This document shows positions 20,471 through 32,186 of a stretch of DNA of 64,000 nt, one piece after another. The notes under the pieces were generated by a model. That model was given only the letters and a program-made list of their open reading frames with translations. It searched no databases and was not told where the DNA came from. Each line of letters opens with the position of its first letter. Within the stretch, counting starts at the first letter, position 1. Made by a program: the position numbers and the translations under genes. Source of the stretch: Fulvia fulva (lineage: Eukaryota; Ascomycota; Dothideomycetes; Mycosphaerellales; Mycosphaerellaceae); contig NC_063014.1 in assembly GCF_020509005.1 (NCBI RefSeq), positions 1,922,001-1,986,000 of the forward strand, written 5' to 3'.

Positions 20471-22641
20471 ACGCTATATATATTAAAGATAGCTACTATA
20501 GGACGCTCTATTATCGATAGGAGTACTAGGTAGAGGCCTACGCGATAAACGTAACTAATTATAACGTATTTATAGAAAAGCTATACCGGAAGTAGAAGGA
20601 CCCCGACGTACTCGGTAAGCTACCGGCTATATACTATTATCGGTAAGGTCTATTCTCGAAGTTAGAGTTAGATAAGCTACTACCTTATCGCCCTAGCCTA
20701 AATTATAAGATTAAGCTAAAGAAGGATACTCGGCTACCGTTTAAGCGGCCCTATCCGATTTCGAATAGAGAGTTAGAAGTAGTAAAAGCTTAGGTAGATA
20801 ACCGACTTTAGAAAGGTAATATCTAACGTAGTAACTTATCTATAGTATTACCGGTAATTATTATACGTAAACTAGGTAGTAGACTACGCGTCTATATCGA
20901 CTACCGCGCCCTAAACGCTATTACTATAAAATCGAGGTACCCTATCCTACTTATTTAAGATACCCTTAACCGGATTAGTAGTAAGAAGTACTTTACTAAG
21001 CTCGATATAATCGCTACCTTTAATCTTTTACGTATCGCGGAAGGGGACGAGTAGAAAACGGCATTTACTACGCGCTACGGTTAATTCAAATGTCTAGTAA
21101 TACTCTTTAGTCTCTATAATATACCCGGTACCTTCTAGTTATATATTAATAACGCGCTCTAAGAGTACCTAGACGATTTTACCTCCGCGTACCTCGGTAA
21201 CGTACTTATATTTAGCGATACCCTAGAGGAGTATATCGTTTACGTCGAGAAGGTCATAGCGAAGCTATAGGAGGTAGGACTTTAACTCGACATCGATAAG
21301 TACGAGTTTTACGTCTAAGAGACGAAGTACCTTAGCTTAATTATAGGCGCGGACGGTATTAAGATAGATAAGGACAAGATCGCCGTAATTTAAGGATAGG
21401 AGACCCCTCGTAACCTAATAGATATTCTGTCCTTCCTTAGCTTTTATAACTTCTATAGGCGGTTTATTCGTAACTACTTAGGCATCGCCTACCCGATAAT
21501 ATAGCTTACTAAGAAAGACGTACTATAGGTATAGGGTAACGAATATTAGGACGCTTTCGAACGTATAAAACAAGCGTTTACTAAGGACGATATTATACTC
21601 GTATATTTCGTACCTAGGCGAGAAACGAAGCTCGAAACGGATACGTCGGACTTCGTTACTACTATAGTAATGTCGTAGTAAGGAGAAGACGGTATATAGC
21701 GCCTAGTAGCTTTTATATCTAAGAAGATGTCGCCGTAAGAATATAACTACGACATCTATAATAAGGAACTACTCGCTATCGTAAAAGCCTTTAAGGAATA
21801 GAAGCTAGAGCTTATATCTAGAGATATTAATAGAGATAAGGCCGACTTCGAAAACCTTACCGACGAAAGCGGTAAGCTAATCCTAGTTTACTCTAATTAT
21901 AAGAACCTTAAATAGTTTACGAGTACTAAGGTCCTTAATAGATACTAGGTACGTTAGTCCGAGTTCTTATCGTAGTTCTACTTTAAGACTATCTATATCC
22001 CTAGTAAGACGAATGTCAAACCTAACACTCTAATACGGCGGCTATAGGACGTCCCTAAAGACGATAATAACCTACGAAGACAGTATTAAGAACAGACGTT
22101 ACTACCTAAGTACCGATTCCTTAATATCTCGCCGATAGAGATCCGTCTAGGCCGATAGGATAATAAACTTATAACTAAGATCCGCGTTATATACGGAGAA
22201 GCGGAGCTATAGTAAGCGTTACGCTAGTTAGACGTAGGAGAGCCTTATACGCTACTACGCTAGTACCGTATAGATAATAGCGAGGCGGTAGCTATAGGCG
22301 GCCTTATCTATATTAAGAATAGATACGGCGGCTATAACGTCTTCGTACTAGACGTACCGGGTTTACGCTTTAAGGTCTTCTAAGTATATTATAGTACCCC
22401 CTCTACTAGTTACCTAGGTCGTACGAAGACCTACGAGCTTATTACTCGCGACTTTATCTAGCCCGGCCTTTCGTAGTATATATATAATAAGATCTTTAAG
22501 TACTACTAATACCGCTCGTTAAAACCCTCGTAGACGTAATACCTAGGGCTACTAAAACCCCTCTTAAACCCGTTTAAACTATAGGACGAAATTGCTATAG
22601 ATTTCGTAGTAGGACTACTAAAGAGTACTAATTATAATAGC
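20471..22641 (+). mobile_element. Gypsy-E pol, part 1: RT and RNase H (left copy)
   Basis: Plus-strand Ty3/Gypsy pol with RIP stops. Recognisable: YDYKIKL-type approach (LNYKIKLKKDTRLPF near 20.7 kb), LRVYIDYRALNAIT near 20.9 kb, YFTKLDIIATFN near 21.0 kb, the RT box as AYLGNVLIFS near 21.2 kb (catalytic Asp pair mutated to Gly-Asn), YNFYRRFI near 21.45 kb and RNase [19 protein letters not shown] near 21.75 kb. The gag and 5' LTR are cut off by the Gypsy-D insertion. It is interrupted at 22641 by Copia-C and continues at 28226. Confidence 0.85.
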
Positions 22642-22876
22642 TATTAAACAGGTACGGGTAGATAGTAGCGGAGTAGAGTAAGAGATCAATCTTTAACTAA
22701 CTAATAGTACGAGCGTATAGCAATATATTAGGAACTAATGTGTTGATTGTGTTAGATGTCTATCTAAGCTAAAGAGGAGAGAAGGTATCTCCCTATAAGC
22801 TGAGTCATCGTAGATGCCTTAGGCTGCCAGATCACTTTCTGATTATTGACTCCCTTTAAGATGCTATATCTTAACA
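22642..22876 (-). repeat. Copia-C left copy, 3' LTR
   Basis: 235 bp; on the minus strand it starts TGTTAAGATATAGC and ends CCTGTTTAATA. Mirror of 37286-37520. Confidence 0.88.
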
Positions 22877-23326
22877 CTCCTACTCATCTCGTATAGGAGG
22901 TTATAGTCTGCTCACTTCCTGTCAATAGTACTTGGACCTTTTTATGATAGGTTCAGCTGGCTTACAAACCTCTAGAAGTGTGGACTAGTCTTTGGTTTTG
23001 TAAACCCGTCTATAACTATCTTAGAGGTTAGGGTGTGCTTAACAGCAATAAGCCTCCTCTACCAAAGTTTCCTAATAGCGTTATAGGCAATGTCAATGTG
23101 CTTCGACTTGTCATAAATATGTGCATCTTTTACTAGGGTGAGGGCAGCTTAATTGTCACCTCTTAATTGGACTGGTCTTAAATTTGATACAGTCTCCTAC
23201 TAACTCTAGACAATCTATTTCTCTTAGTAGTGAAGCTAGGAATTGGGACTGCTTCGCACATGCATTTATAGCCATATATTCAGCCTCTATTATAGATGTT
23301 GCTATAGACTTTTGCTTCTTGCTCAT

Positions 23327-23803
23327 CTAAGAAACTGGTGCCCTACAGAGGAAGAAGATATACCTAAGGATTGAGACTCTGTCTGCTTTGTCTATTGTAT
23401 AATCAGAATCACAGTATCTAATAAGGTGTCCTTTTCTAGACTTTGAGAACTGAAGTCCTAGATCAGGGTATGATCTTAGGTACCTAGTGATCTTCTTCAA
23501 AGCCTTTATATAGTAGGTGGATAGGTCACTCACAAATAAGCTCATCCTTCCTAGGGCAAAAGCAATGTCTAGCCTTGTGATTATTGCTAGCCACATCCAA
23601 GTACTATTGATACTCTGGTACTCTGCCTTGTCACACCTCTTATCTATATAGCTTGAAGGTTTGAGGGCCTCATAGCTGTCTATAGGTGAGTGTGTAGGTG
23701 CTGCCTTCTTATAGTTCATTCCTATCTTAGCTAGGCTGTCCCTAACAAAGTGTCCTTGGTCAAGTTTCAGGATTCCTCTCTTCCTGTCCCTTATGACTCT
23801 CAT
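23327..23803 (-). pseudogene. Copia-C RT/RNase H fragment (left copy)
   Basis: 158 open codons on the minus strand covering the end of the Copia RT and the connection to RNase H: MRVIRDRKRGILKLDQGHFV, THSPIDSYEAL, WLAIITRLDIAFALGRMSLF, ALKKITRYLRSYPDLGLQFS, and YCDSDYTIDKADRVS, where the DSDY segment corresponds to the first RNase H aspartate region. The RT catalytic box lies upstream outside this frame, near 23.92 kb. Coding stops are absent because RIP was light here. Not a functional gene on its own. The mirror copy (36359-36835 region) carries one extra stop from a CA to TA change. Confidence 0.85.
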
Positions 23804-26800
23804 GCTAAGGATCTTTTCAGGTTCACCTAGATCTTTGATCTTGAAGATCTTGCCAAGTTCTCTATTAAACTAGAGAACATCTGTCAACTTTAGTGTAGCA
23901 ATTAGAATGTCATCTATATGTATAAGGATTATGATCCCCCTCTTCTTATAGATAAGTAGGTATAGATCCACTTCTGACTATATAAATCCAATCTCTCTGA
24001 GCTTTGACATACAGAGTTGATTCTAATCTCTAGCTACTTGCTTAAGTCTATACAAGCTTTTGAGGATTCTAAACACTATGTTTAGTAGAAGCTCAACTCC
24101 TAGTAGTGGTAACATAAAGATGTCTTTATAGAGGGTGCTTTCTGTGAATGCATTGTTCATATCCACTTAGTAAAGATAAAGATCCTTCTTATACACAATA
24201 GCCATAAACACCCTAAGGGTGTCCTATCTTACTATAGGTGCAAATGTCTCTATAAAGTCAATACCAAACTTCTATAAGAAGCCCCTTATAACTAGTCTAG
24301 CCTTGAACTTTTCAATAGCTCTACTAATGCTTCTCTTAATATCAAAGACCTATCTTAATGTAACTAGATTTGCTCCTTTTAGTAGAACAGAATTCTCCTA
24401 GGTGTTATTACTCTATAGAGCATCTAGTTCCTTTTAGATTGCTTCCTTCTAAAGATGTCCCTATTTCTTATCATTTATAGCATCCTTATAGGACTTTAGA
24501 ATTAGGACCTCTTACTTATATATAATAGCTTCTATAGTTACTATAAAGGCCATTTCCTTAACTTCTTCTAGGAATTCGCTATCCTATAGTATTGAGCTGT
24601 CTACTGATTATATAGCTATAAAGAAAGCTTAGTAAGAAGCAGCAAGGTTCTCTAAGAGGTCTATTGCTTCTCCTACTTTAGTAGTGAGTTCGGGCTTAGG
24701 GACTATAGATTTTAGGGCTTTCTGTTTTATGTCATAGCCCTTAACATTATAGTCAGCCTTTCTCTTTCTAAGGGATGATTTAGGGACCGTTACTTATAAC
24801 CTAGTAATGTCTATTTCCGAGGGATCTAGGGGGCTTCTCTTAATTAGCTAATCGATTTTCTAAAATTCCCCTACGTTCTCCGGAGGTTAGGGAAGTTATA
24901 TAAACAGCTTTCTCGGCTAAGCGACTTTAGGGCTCTCAATTAGCTAATCTATTTCGGGGGTACTTTAATAGACGGCCTAAATAGTAGGTAGATTGTCCTA
25001 AGGATACGTTCTTCCTCGGCCTTCCTAAGGGCTTCTTAGCTAGTACGCTACTTAGTAGATTTAATATTAGAACATTAAGACCTATATTACCTCTAGACTA
25101 GTCCTAAAAGAAGTCTAGATATATATGTTGTTTAATAGCTCTTATGTCTAGTTCCTAAAAGAGCTAGGCTTTAGCTATGTTTTTAATATACCTAATAAAC
25201 ACTACTTCTTTACCCCTATTTATCAGCTTGTTACTTCTTGCCTATTGAGGTTAGGACCTTGTGTCTATATAGATAATAGCTTTACATCCCTAAACTTTGA
25301 AATAGTTGATAGTCGGTTTGATACTATTAAAAGCCTTATCTAGTAAAACCTTAAACCTACCGTAATCTAGGCCATTTAGTAGTTTGTTCCTTATATAAGT
25401 TTGGGCCTCTAGTGCTTTAGGCCAAAATTCAACCGGCATTTTAGCCTCTTTAAGCATTGCCCTTATAGAGTCCTCTAAGGTTTGTATTGACCTCTTAACT
25501 ATTCCATTCTATAGAGAGTTATATACCTTAGTCGGCTCGAGCCTAATCCCTAAATCCTTCTCCTACTACTTTACTAATATAATAAGTTCTTTTGTATTAT
25601 TAAGCCTTACTACTTTTAGCTACGCTAATGATTTCCTCTCTACTTTAATCTTCTAGTTCTAGAGAGTAACTAGAGCATCTTCTCTTTTCCTAAGAGGAAA
25701 GGTCTACTTCTTCCTAGAGAAGTTGTTAATAATCTTAAGCTAGTATTTGAGTCGTAGTCTTAAGATTAGTAGTAGGCTATATATGTCAATAGATATAAGG
25801 GCAAGTCTTTTAGGTCTTCTCTCTATAACTTTGCCTTTATACTTCTTTATCTTTGCTATTAAATATACTCTATACTAGTGAAAGCCATCCTTAGGGATAG
25901 GAATAGGTTCTTTTAAGTCTATTACCTTATAAAGATTCTAGAGCAAATTCTTCCTAAAGTGTGCAAATCTTCTATACTAAAGCTCCTACTACTTTAGGTC
26001 GGTCTCTAATTAAGCAGTCATAAAGGCATTCTCTATTAGTAGTATATATAATAAGTATTGTGCCCGTTCTTATAGGAGAGGAGAAATCTTATTAATAAAT
26101 AGAACCCCCCTAAGGAGCTTTGTCTAGACAACAGTCTTACTAGAGGGGCAAATAAGAGAAAATGATAGAGGTTGTACACTAAACTACTTACTAAACTAGT
26201 TCTATAAAACTAGGTTCACTCCTAGCTTAGGTATAAGTAGGACATCTTCTAAAACAACTTTTCTACTAGCTCTCCTACTTATCTCTATATTCCTAATAGG
26301 AGTAGCTAATAAAAACCTACCTCCCACTTTGATCCATTTCTTCCTTATTAAGGGAGTTATAGATCTAAAGAGGTAGCTTTAGTCAGTTATATAGGATGAA
26401 GTATAGGAGTTAAGTAACTACTCTAACGAGGGGAACTTGCCTTAGACTTCTATAGTTAAGTAAGCCACTTCATTATACTTATCATTATTAGACATTGTCT
26501 CTAGGGATGAGCTGCATAAGTCACGTGACTCTTAGGCGGAAAACCCTTTTCTAGTCTTCTTTACTTTAGAGGTATAAGACTAGGCCTAGTTCTTCTAGAG
26601 TAACAGTATATTAGAGCTAAGTTTCTTCACTATTTTCTTAAGTTCTTCTATAGAGGACTTCTCTCTTAGTGTCCTCCTTAAAGTAGGTAGTAGAGTTCAC
26701 TTCTTCTTGATATATATTATATTCTAGGAAGATAGTAGTTAGGAATAAGATCTAAGGACCTTTCTTGCCTTAAGCAAACTAGGGCAGTCCTTAATTAGAT

Positions 26801-27990
26801 GATCCTTCTTATAGAGAAGGTAGGAGAGTGGTCTTACTAGACCTAAGGGCTTGACCTAGGTGGCTACTATACTATACTTAGCCTTAGAGGGATTCAACCT
26901 AGCTTCTTAAGCTTCAAGGATCTTTAAGGTCCTTTTATAATCTATCTTTAGCTAAGCTATAATAGTATCCCTAGCTATATAGTAGTTAGGTAGTAGTGAG
27001 CTTAAGAGCTAGGTCATCCTTACATCAGCTTTCCTATAATACTAACCCTCTAGGTTAACATTAGCAATCCTTTTTCTAAGAGAAACTAGGTATGTCTATA
27101 TAGATCTAATAGTGAACTCTTTACTTATCTTAAAGGTCACAAATTGCTTTATAAGCTTATATATATAGGTTGGTAGCACCTAGCTATACTTGTTCTAGAG
27201 ATATACCTACTTCTTAGTAGCTCTTCTAGATTTACATAAGCCCTTAAGCTCAAATTTATCTTCTTCTATAATCCTACTAAGGATACTAAAGTTGTATACT
27301 ATATTGTGTCTTGTCTATATTAGCGTATTAAGGATCTCTTTAGTTATAGCCTCTTCTTAGAGTTTTAGAGTCTTGCCCTTAATGTTGTTAAAAGACACTT
27401 CTATTAGGTCATCAATTACAAAGAATACTAATTGGCTCTCTATCTTATATCTCTAAAGGTTGAACTATCTCTTCTAATTGTCCCTCCTAAGAATTGGGAT
27501 TTTGCCTCCCTTCTCCTCTATCTTCTCTTAGTATAAATCTATAATAAATTGGATGTAATGAAACAAGGTGTATATATTCCAAGGTGGTAGCTTAGATCCT
27601 ACTAAGGCTTCTAGTATAGAATAGGAAAGTTCGTAGGTATAGATACTAAGGCCTACTTAGTAAAGTAAAGAAGGAGCGGTATTAGGTCTTAGGGCTAGGA
27701 CATAGGTCTATCTCTCCTAGTAGAGCTTCAAATGACTTACTTGAAGTCCTTCTTAATAGTATCTCGATACAGTTCTACCTATAGAGTATCTTCAAGGTAT
27801 TGGCTTTAAGTAAGCCGTATAGAGTCCTTATCTAGGTTACCTATTACTTAGTATCGAACTAAGCTTCTTAATAGGATAGACGGGGTAGACTTCTGATTCC
27901 TAGATGTTTTCTACTACAATAGCAAGGGATATAAGTAACCTATACTTATATAGGTTACTCTTATTCCTATATAAACCCGGGCTTATAACC

Positions 27991-28225
27991 TATTAAACAG
28001 GTACGGGTAGATAGTAGCGGAGTAGAGTAAGAGATCAATCTTTAACTGACTAATAGCACGAGTATATAGCAATATATTAGGAACTAATGTATTAATTATA
28101 TTAGATGTCTATCTAAGCTAAAGGGGAGAGAAGGTATCTCCCTATAAGCTAAGTTATCGTAGATGCCTTAGGCTACTAGATCACTTCCTAATTATTAACT
28201 CCCTTTGAGATACTACATCTTAACA
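27991..28225 (-). repeat. Copia-C left copy, 5' LTR
   Basis: 235 bp, mirror of 31937-32171, next to the RIPped primer-binding site at 27976-27990. Confidence 0.88.
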
Positions 28226-29821
28226 ATAGCGTTATATATACTAATGCCCTTACGATTACTAACCGTACGGGTAAGGGATGCTATATAATCCTAGTAAAGG
28301 AGATAACGGCCAAATGTATCGCCGAGGTCTTCGTCCGGGACTACTACCGCTTATATAGTACCCCTCTGTCTATTGTTATAGATCGAGGTAGTTAGTAGTT
28401 AGTAGCTATTAGCTTTTTAGTAACGCTTCTACGAACTAGTAGGGATAGTCTATAAGTTATCTATAGCCTTCTATCCTAAGACCGATAGACAGTCTAAGAA
28501 TACGAATAAGGAGATAGAGAAGTACCTCCGTATCTTTATCGACTACGTATAAGGAGATTAGGTATAGTAGCTTCTACTAGCGGAATTCGTAAAGAACAAC
28601 TATATTAAAGAAGTAATAGGTATGTCGCTATTCTTTACCTAACGAGGTCGTAATCTTCGTACTAGTAACTTTAATAGAGATAGCCTCCCTAAGCGTCTAA
28701 TACCTACTAAGTAACGCCTATCCGCTAAAAAGGTAGAGCGTTTTACTTAATAGATAAAGGACTTCCGTACGTACCTATATAAATACCTACGTTACGATTA
28801 AGCTTTATAAGTAGATAACGCTAATATATACCGTACTATACTACCGCGATATAGCCTAGGCGACCGTATCTATATTAATACTAAGAACTAGAAGTTATTA
28901 CGCCTAGCTAAGAAGCTTAATATTAAATAGTTTAGACCGGTAATAATTACTACCGCGCTCGGTAAGAATGCGTATAGTATTGCCCTACTAGAGACGATCC
29001 GCGTATATAACTCCTTCTATTTAAATCTTCTCCGACCGGTATCTCTAGAAGATAAAGTACGACCGCCGCCGATCGAGGTTACTAATAAAACTAGTAACAT
29101 ATTTAAGACCTAGGAGGTTAAACGCGTCCTAGATTCTAAGCCGAAGGGCAGAGGCATTACTATACTAGTAAAATAGAAGGGCTATTTAGATTATAAGTCT
29201 ACCTAGGAGCCCGCGAGCGTAGTATATAAGGATATACCGAAGGTAGTCGTAGACTTGAAGTATAATAACCTAACTAAGTCTATACCGATTAACTTTTATC
29301 CGCTAGAAGATTAAATTCTAAATAAGACCTTAGTCGATATAAGGCTAGACGCGAACGTAATAGATCTAGTACGTTAGTTAGCCGTAACGGTATAGCCTCT
29401 ACGTAAAGGTAATAGCCCTATAGCTCTAGCTAAGGATGACTATATACCTAATACTAATAATAGCTATATTAAAAGGGTTTTAGTACCTACCTCTAGTAAG
29501 TTATTAGAGCTAATAGATAAAACAAACGATATAGAGGATAATAAAGCTTTCGACTTTACCCTAAGGGAGATTTAAGGATATACGCTTCGAGACGAAGGTG
29601 TTTTAGAGGGGGGTAGTGTTACGGCCGCTCCGTAAGTAAAAGATTCGAATCTTATTACGTGACCCCGGATCGCGTGATCTAGATGACTAAGCTCGGCCCG
29701 ATACCGACGCCCGATACCTCGGCCTTTAAGTATAGGCCTTATTCTTAGACTCTCTTCTCTCTTTAGCTATCGACTTCGTTAATACTATACCCTTATACTC
29801 TCGTACTATAGTCTCGTAACA
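28226..29821 (+). mobile_element. Gypsy-E pol, part 2: integrase, chromodomain and 3' LTR (left copy)
   Basis: Continues part 1 after Copia-C. The integrase core reads NALTITNRTGKGCYIILV near 28.24 kb and STPLSIVIDRG near 28.37 kb. A chromodomain-like tail (VKRVLDSKPKGRG, then QEPASVVYKD with a mutated Trp) lies near 29.11-29.24 kb. A purine tract at 29606-29616 precedes the 205-bp 3' LTR at 29617-29821, which starts TGTTACGGCCGC and ends CTCGTAACA. Confidence 0.83.
29617..29821 (+). repeat. Gypsy-E 3' LTR, complete (left arm)
   Basis: 205 bp with TG...CA ends. Only the first 90 bp are shared with the right arm (30456-30545), so the inverted-repeat breakpoint lies inside this LTR. Confidence 0.8.
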
Positions 29822-30455
29822 TTATCCGGAAGCTATAGAAGGAAGATTATAATAGGCTTAAGTTATATAGACCGATTACGCTCCTAAATATAGTAGGGAA
29901 GATCCTAGAGAAGGTAGTAGCCTAGAGACTTATAAAACTAGTCGAGGAGAACAATATCCTCCCGGAGATATAGATAGGAGGGAGAAGTAACCGCTTAACT
30001 ATTACGGTAATAGAACTAATAACCGAATAGATCTAAACCCTCTAGTACTATAGACGGAATAGAATAGTATCGCTACTCTCTCTAGACATCTCCGGAGTAT
30101 TCGGTAACGTCTCCTACGAAAGACTACCCTATATACTCCGATAGAAGGGAGTCCCCGTATAGGCTACGAAATTTATATACTCCTTCCTTAAAGAGAGGAC
30201 TACGAGAATAGTCCTCGGGAGATATAAATCCGAAAGGGTATACGTAGAGACCGGAATCCCCTAAGGATCTACGCTATCCCTAATCCTATTCCTAATCTTT
30301 ATAGCCGACCTTATCCCCTTACTTACGTCCTCTTAGACTTCGGCGTTAGGCTTCGTAGACGATATAAATATCCTAGCCTAGTCTACGATAATAGAGGAAA
30401 ACTATAGACTACTTACGGAGAGATATAGAGTATACGAGGACTAGGCTAGACGCTA
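29822..30455 (+). mobile_element. RIPped LINE reverse-transcriptase remnant (spacer of the inverted repeat)
   Basis: One plus-strand frame, broken only by TAG/TAA, reads as the LINE RT: YRPITLLNIVGKILEKVVA, ENNILPEIQIGGR, SLLSLDISGVFGNVSYERL, ETGIPQGSTLSLILF and FVDDINILAQS (Q standing for TAG). It matches the ORF2 RT of the intact LINE at 7762-11148 block by block, so the two are related LINE families. It ends at a junction with the truncated Gypsy-E LTR near 30455. Confidence 0.88.
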
Positions 30456-31936
30456 CGGTATCGGGCCGAGCTTAGTCATCTAGATCACGCGATCCGGGGT
30501 CACGTAATAAGATTCGAATCTTTTACTTACGGAGCGGCCGTAACACTACCCCCCTCTAAAACACCTTCGTCTCGAAGCGTATATCCTTAAATCTCCCTTA
30601 GGGTAAAGTCGAAAGCTTTATTATCCTCTATATCGTTTGTTTTATCTATTAGCTCTAATAACTTACTAGAGGTAGGTACTAAAACCCTTTTAATATAGCT
30701 ATTATTAGTATTAGGTATATAGTCATCCTTAGCTAGAGCTATAGGGCTATTACCTTTACGTAGAGGCTATACCGTTACGGCTAACTAACGTACTAGATCT
30801 ATTACGTTCGCGTCTAGCCTTATATCGACTAAGGTCTTATTTAGAATTTAATCTTCTAGCGGATAAAAGTTAATCGGTATAGACTTAGTTAGGTTATTAT
30901 ACTTCAAGTCTACGACTACCTTCGGTATATCCTTATATACTACGCTCGCGGGCTCCTAGGTAGACTTATAATCTAAATAGCCCTTCTATTTTACTAGTAT
31001 AGTAATGCCTCTGCCCTTCGGCTTAGAATCTAGGACGCGTTTAACCTCCTAGGTCTTAAATATGTTACTAGTTTTATTAGTAACCTCGATCGGCGGCGGT
31101 CGTACTTTATCTTCTAGAGATACCGGTCGGAGAAGATTTAAATAGAAGGAGTTATATACGCGGATCGTCTCTAGTAGGGCAATACTATACGCATTCTTAC
31201 CGAGCGCGGTAGTAATTATTACCGGTCTAAACTATTTAATATTAAGCTTCTTAGCTAGGCGTAATAACTTCTAGTTCTTAGTATTAATATAGATACGGTC
31301 GCCTAGGCTATATCGCGGTAGTATAGTACGGTATATATTAGCGTTATCTACTTATAAAGCTTAATCGTAACGTAGGTATTTATATAGGTACGTACGGAAG
31401 TCCTTTATCTATTAAGTAAAACGCTCTACCTTTTTAGCGGATAGGCGTTACTTAGTAGGTATTAGACGCTTAGGGAGGCTATCTCTATTAAAGTTACTAG
31501 TACGAAGATTACGACCTCGTTAGGTAAAGAATAGCGACATACCTATTACTTCTTTAATATAGTTGTTCTTTACGAATTCCGCTAGTAGAAGCTACTATAC
31601 CTAATCTCCTTATACGTAGTCGATAAAGATACGGAGGTACTTCTCTATCTCCTTATTCGTATTCTTAGACTGTCTATCGGTCTTAGGATAGAAGGCTATA
31701 GATAACTTATAGACTATCCCTACTAGTTCGTAGAAGCGTTACTAAAAAGCTAATAGCTACTAACTACTAACTACCTCGATCTATAACAATAGACAGAGGG
31801 GTACTATATAAGCGGTAGTAGTCCCGGACGAAGACCTCGGCGATACATTTGGCCGTTATCTCCTTTACTAGGATTATATAGCATCCCTTACCCGTACGGT
31901 TAGTAATCGTAAGGGCATTAGTATATATAACGCTAT
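30456..31936 (-). mobile_element. Gypsy-E integrase-chromodomain part (right copy)
   Basis: Mirror of 28226-29706. It begins with only 90 bp of the 3' LTR (30456-30545) and ends at the GCTAT duplication (31932-31936) flanking Copia-C. Confidence 0.83.
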
Positions 31937-32171
31937 TGTTAAGATGTAGTATCTCAAAGGGAGTTAATAATTAGGAAGTGATCTAGTAGCCTAAGGCATC
32001 TACGATAACTTAGCTTATAGGGAGATACCTTCTCTCCCCTTTAGCTTAGATAGACATCTAATATAATTAATACATTAGTTCCTAATATATTGCTATATAC
32101 TCGTGCTATTAGTCAGTTAAAGATTGATCTCTTACTCTACTCCGCTACTATCTACCCGTACCTGTTTAATA
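31937..32171 (+). repeat. Copia-C right copy, 5' LTR
   Basis: 235 bp, TGTTAAGATGTAG...CCTGTTTAATA. Confidence 0.88.
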
Positions 32172-32186
32172 GGTTATAAGCCCGGG
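32172..32186 (+). other. Primer-binding site of Copia-C (RIPped)
   Basis: GGTTATAAGCCCGGG, the same mutated initiator-tRNA-Met anticodon complement as in Copia-A. Confidence 0.8.

Larger units (their letters stand above)
22642..28225 (-). mobile_element. Copia-C (left copy), partly RIPped
   Basis: 5584-bp Copia element inserted in Gypsy-E with 5-bp duplication ATAGC (22637-22641 and 28226-28230). LTRs of 235 bp lie at 22642-22876 and 27991-28225; the minus-strand primer site GGTTATAAGCCCGGG is at 27976-27990. RIP is uneven: the 3' half (22.7-24.9 kb; RT and RNase H) keeps many CA and TG, the 5' half (25-28 kb; gag, integrase) is more depleted. A 158-codon RT/RNase H frame survives at 23327-23803. 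Confidence 0.9.
11868..29706. repeat. Left arm of the giant inverted repeat
   Basis: Reverse-complement partner of 30456-62045. Positions obey x + x' = 60162 from 17407 to 29706 (for example ACGGCCGCTCCG at 29621 pairs with 30530-30541). Further out the sum rises to about 73913 because Copia-B and Gypsy-F sit only in the right arm. Contains Copia-A, Gypsy-D gag, Gypsy-E pol and Copia-C. Confidence 0.93.

Noticed and set aside
24219..24401. 60-codon plus-strand frame with a mirror at 35761-35943
   Set aside because: Antisense to Copia-C RT. Useful only as a marker for the inverted repeat.
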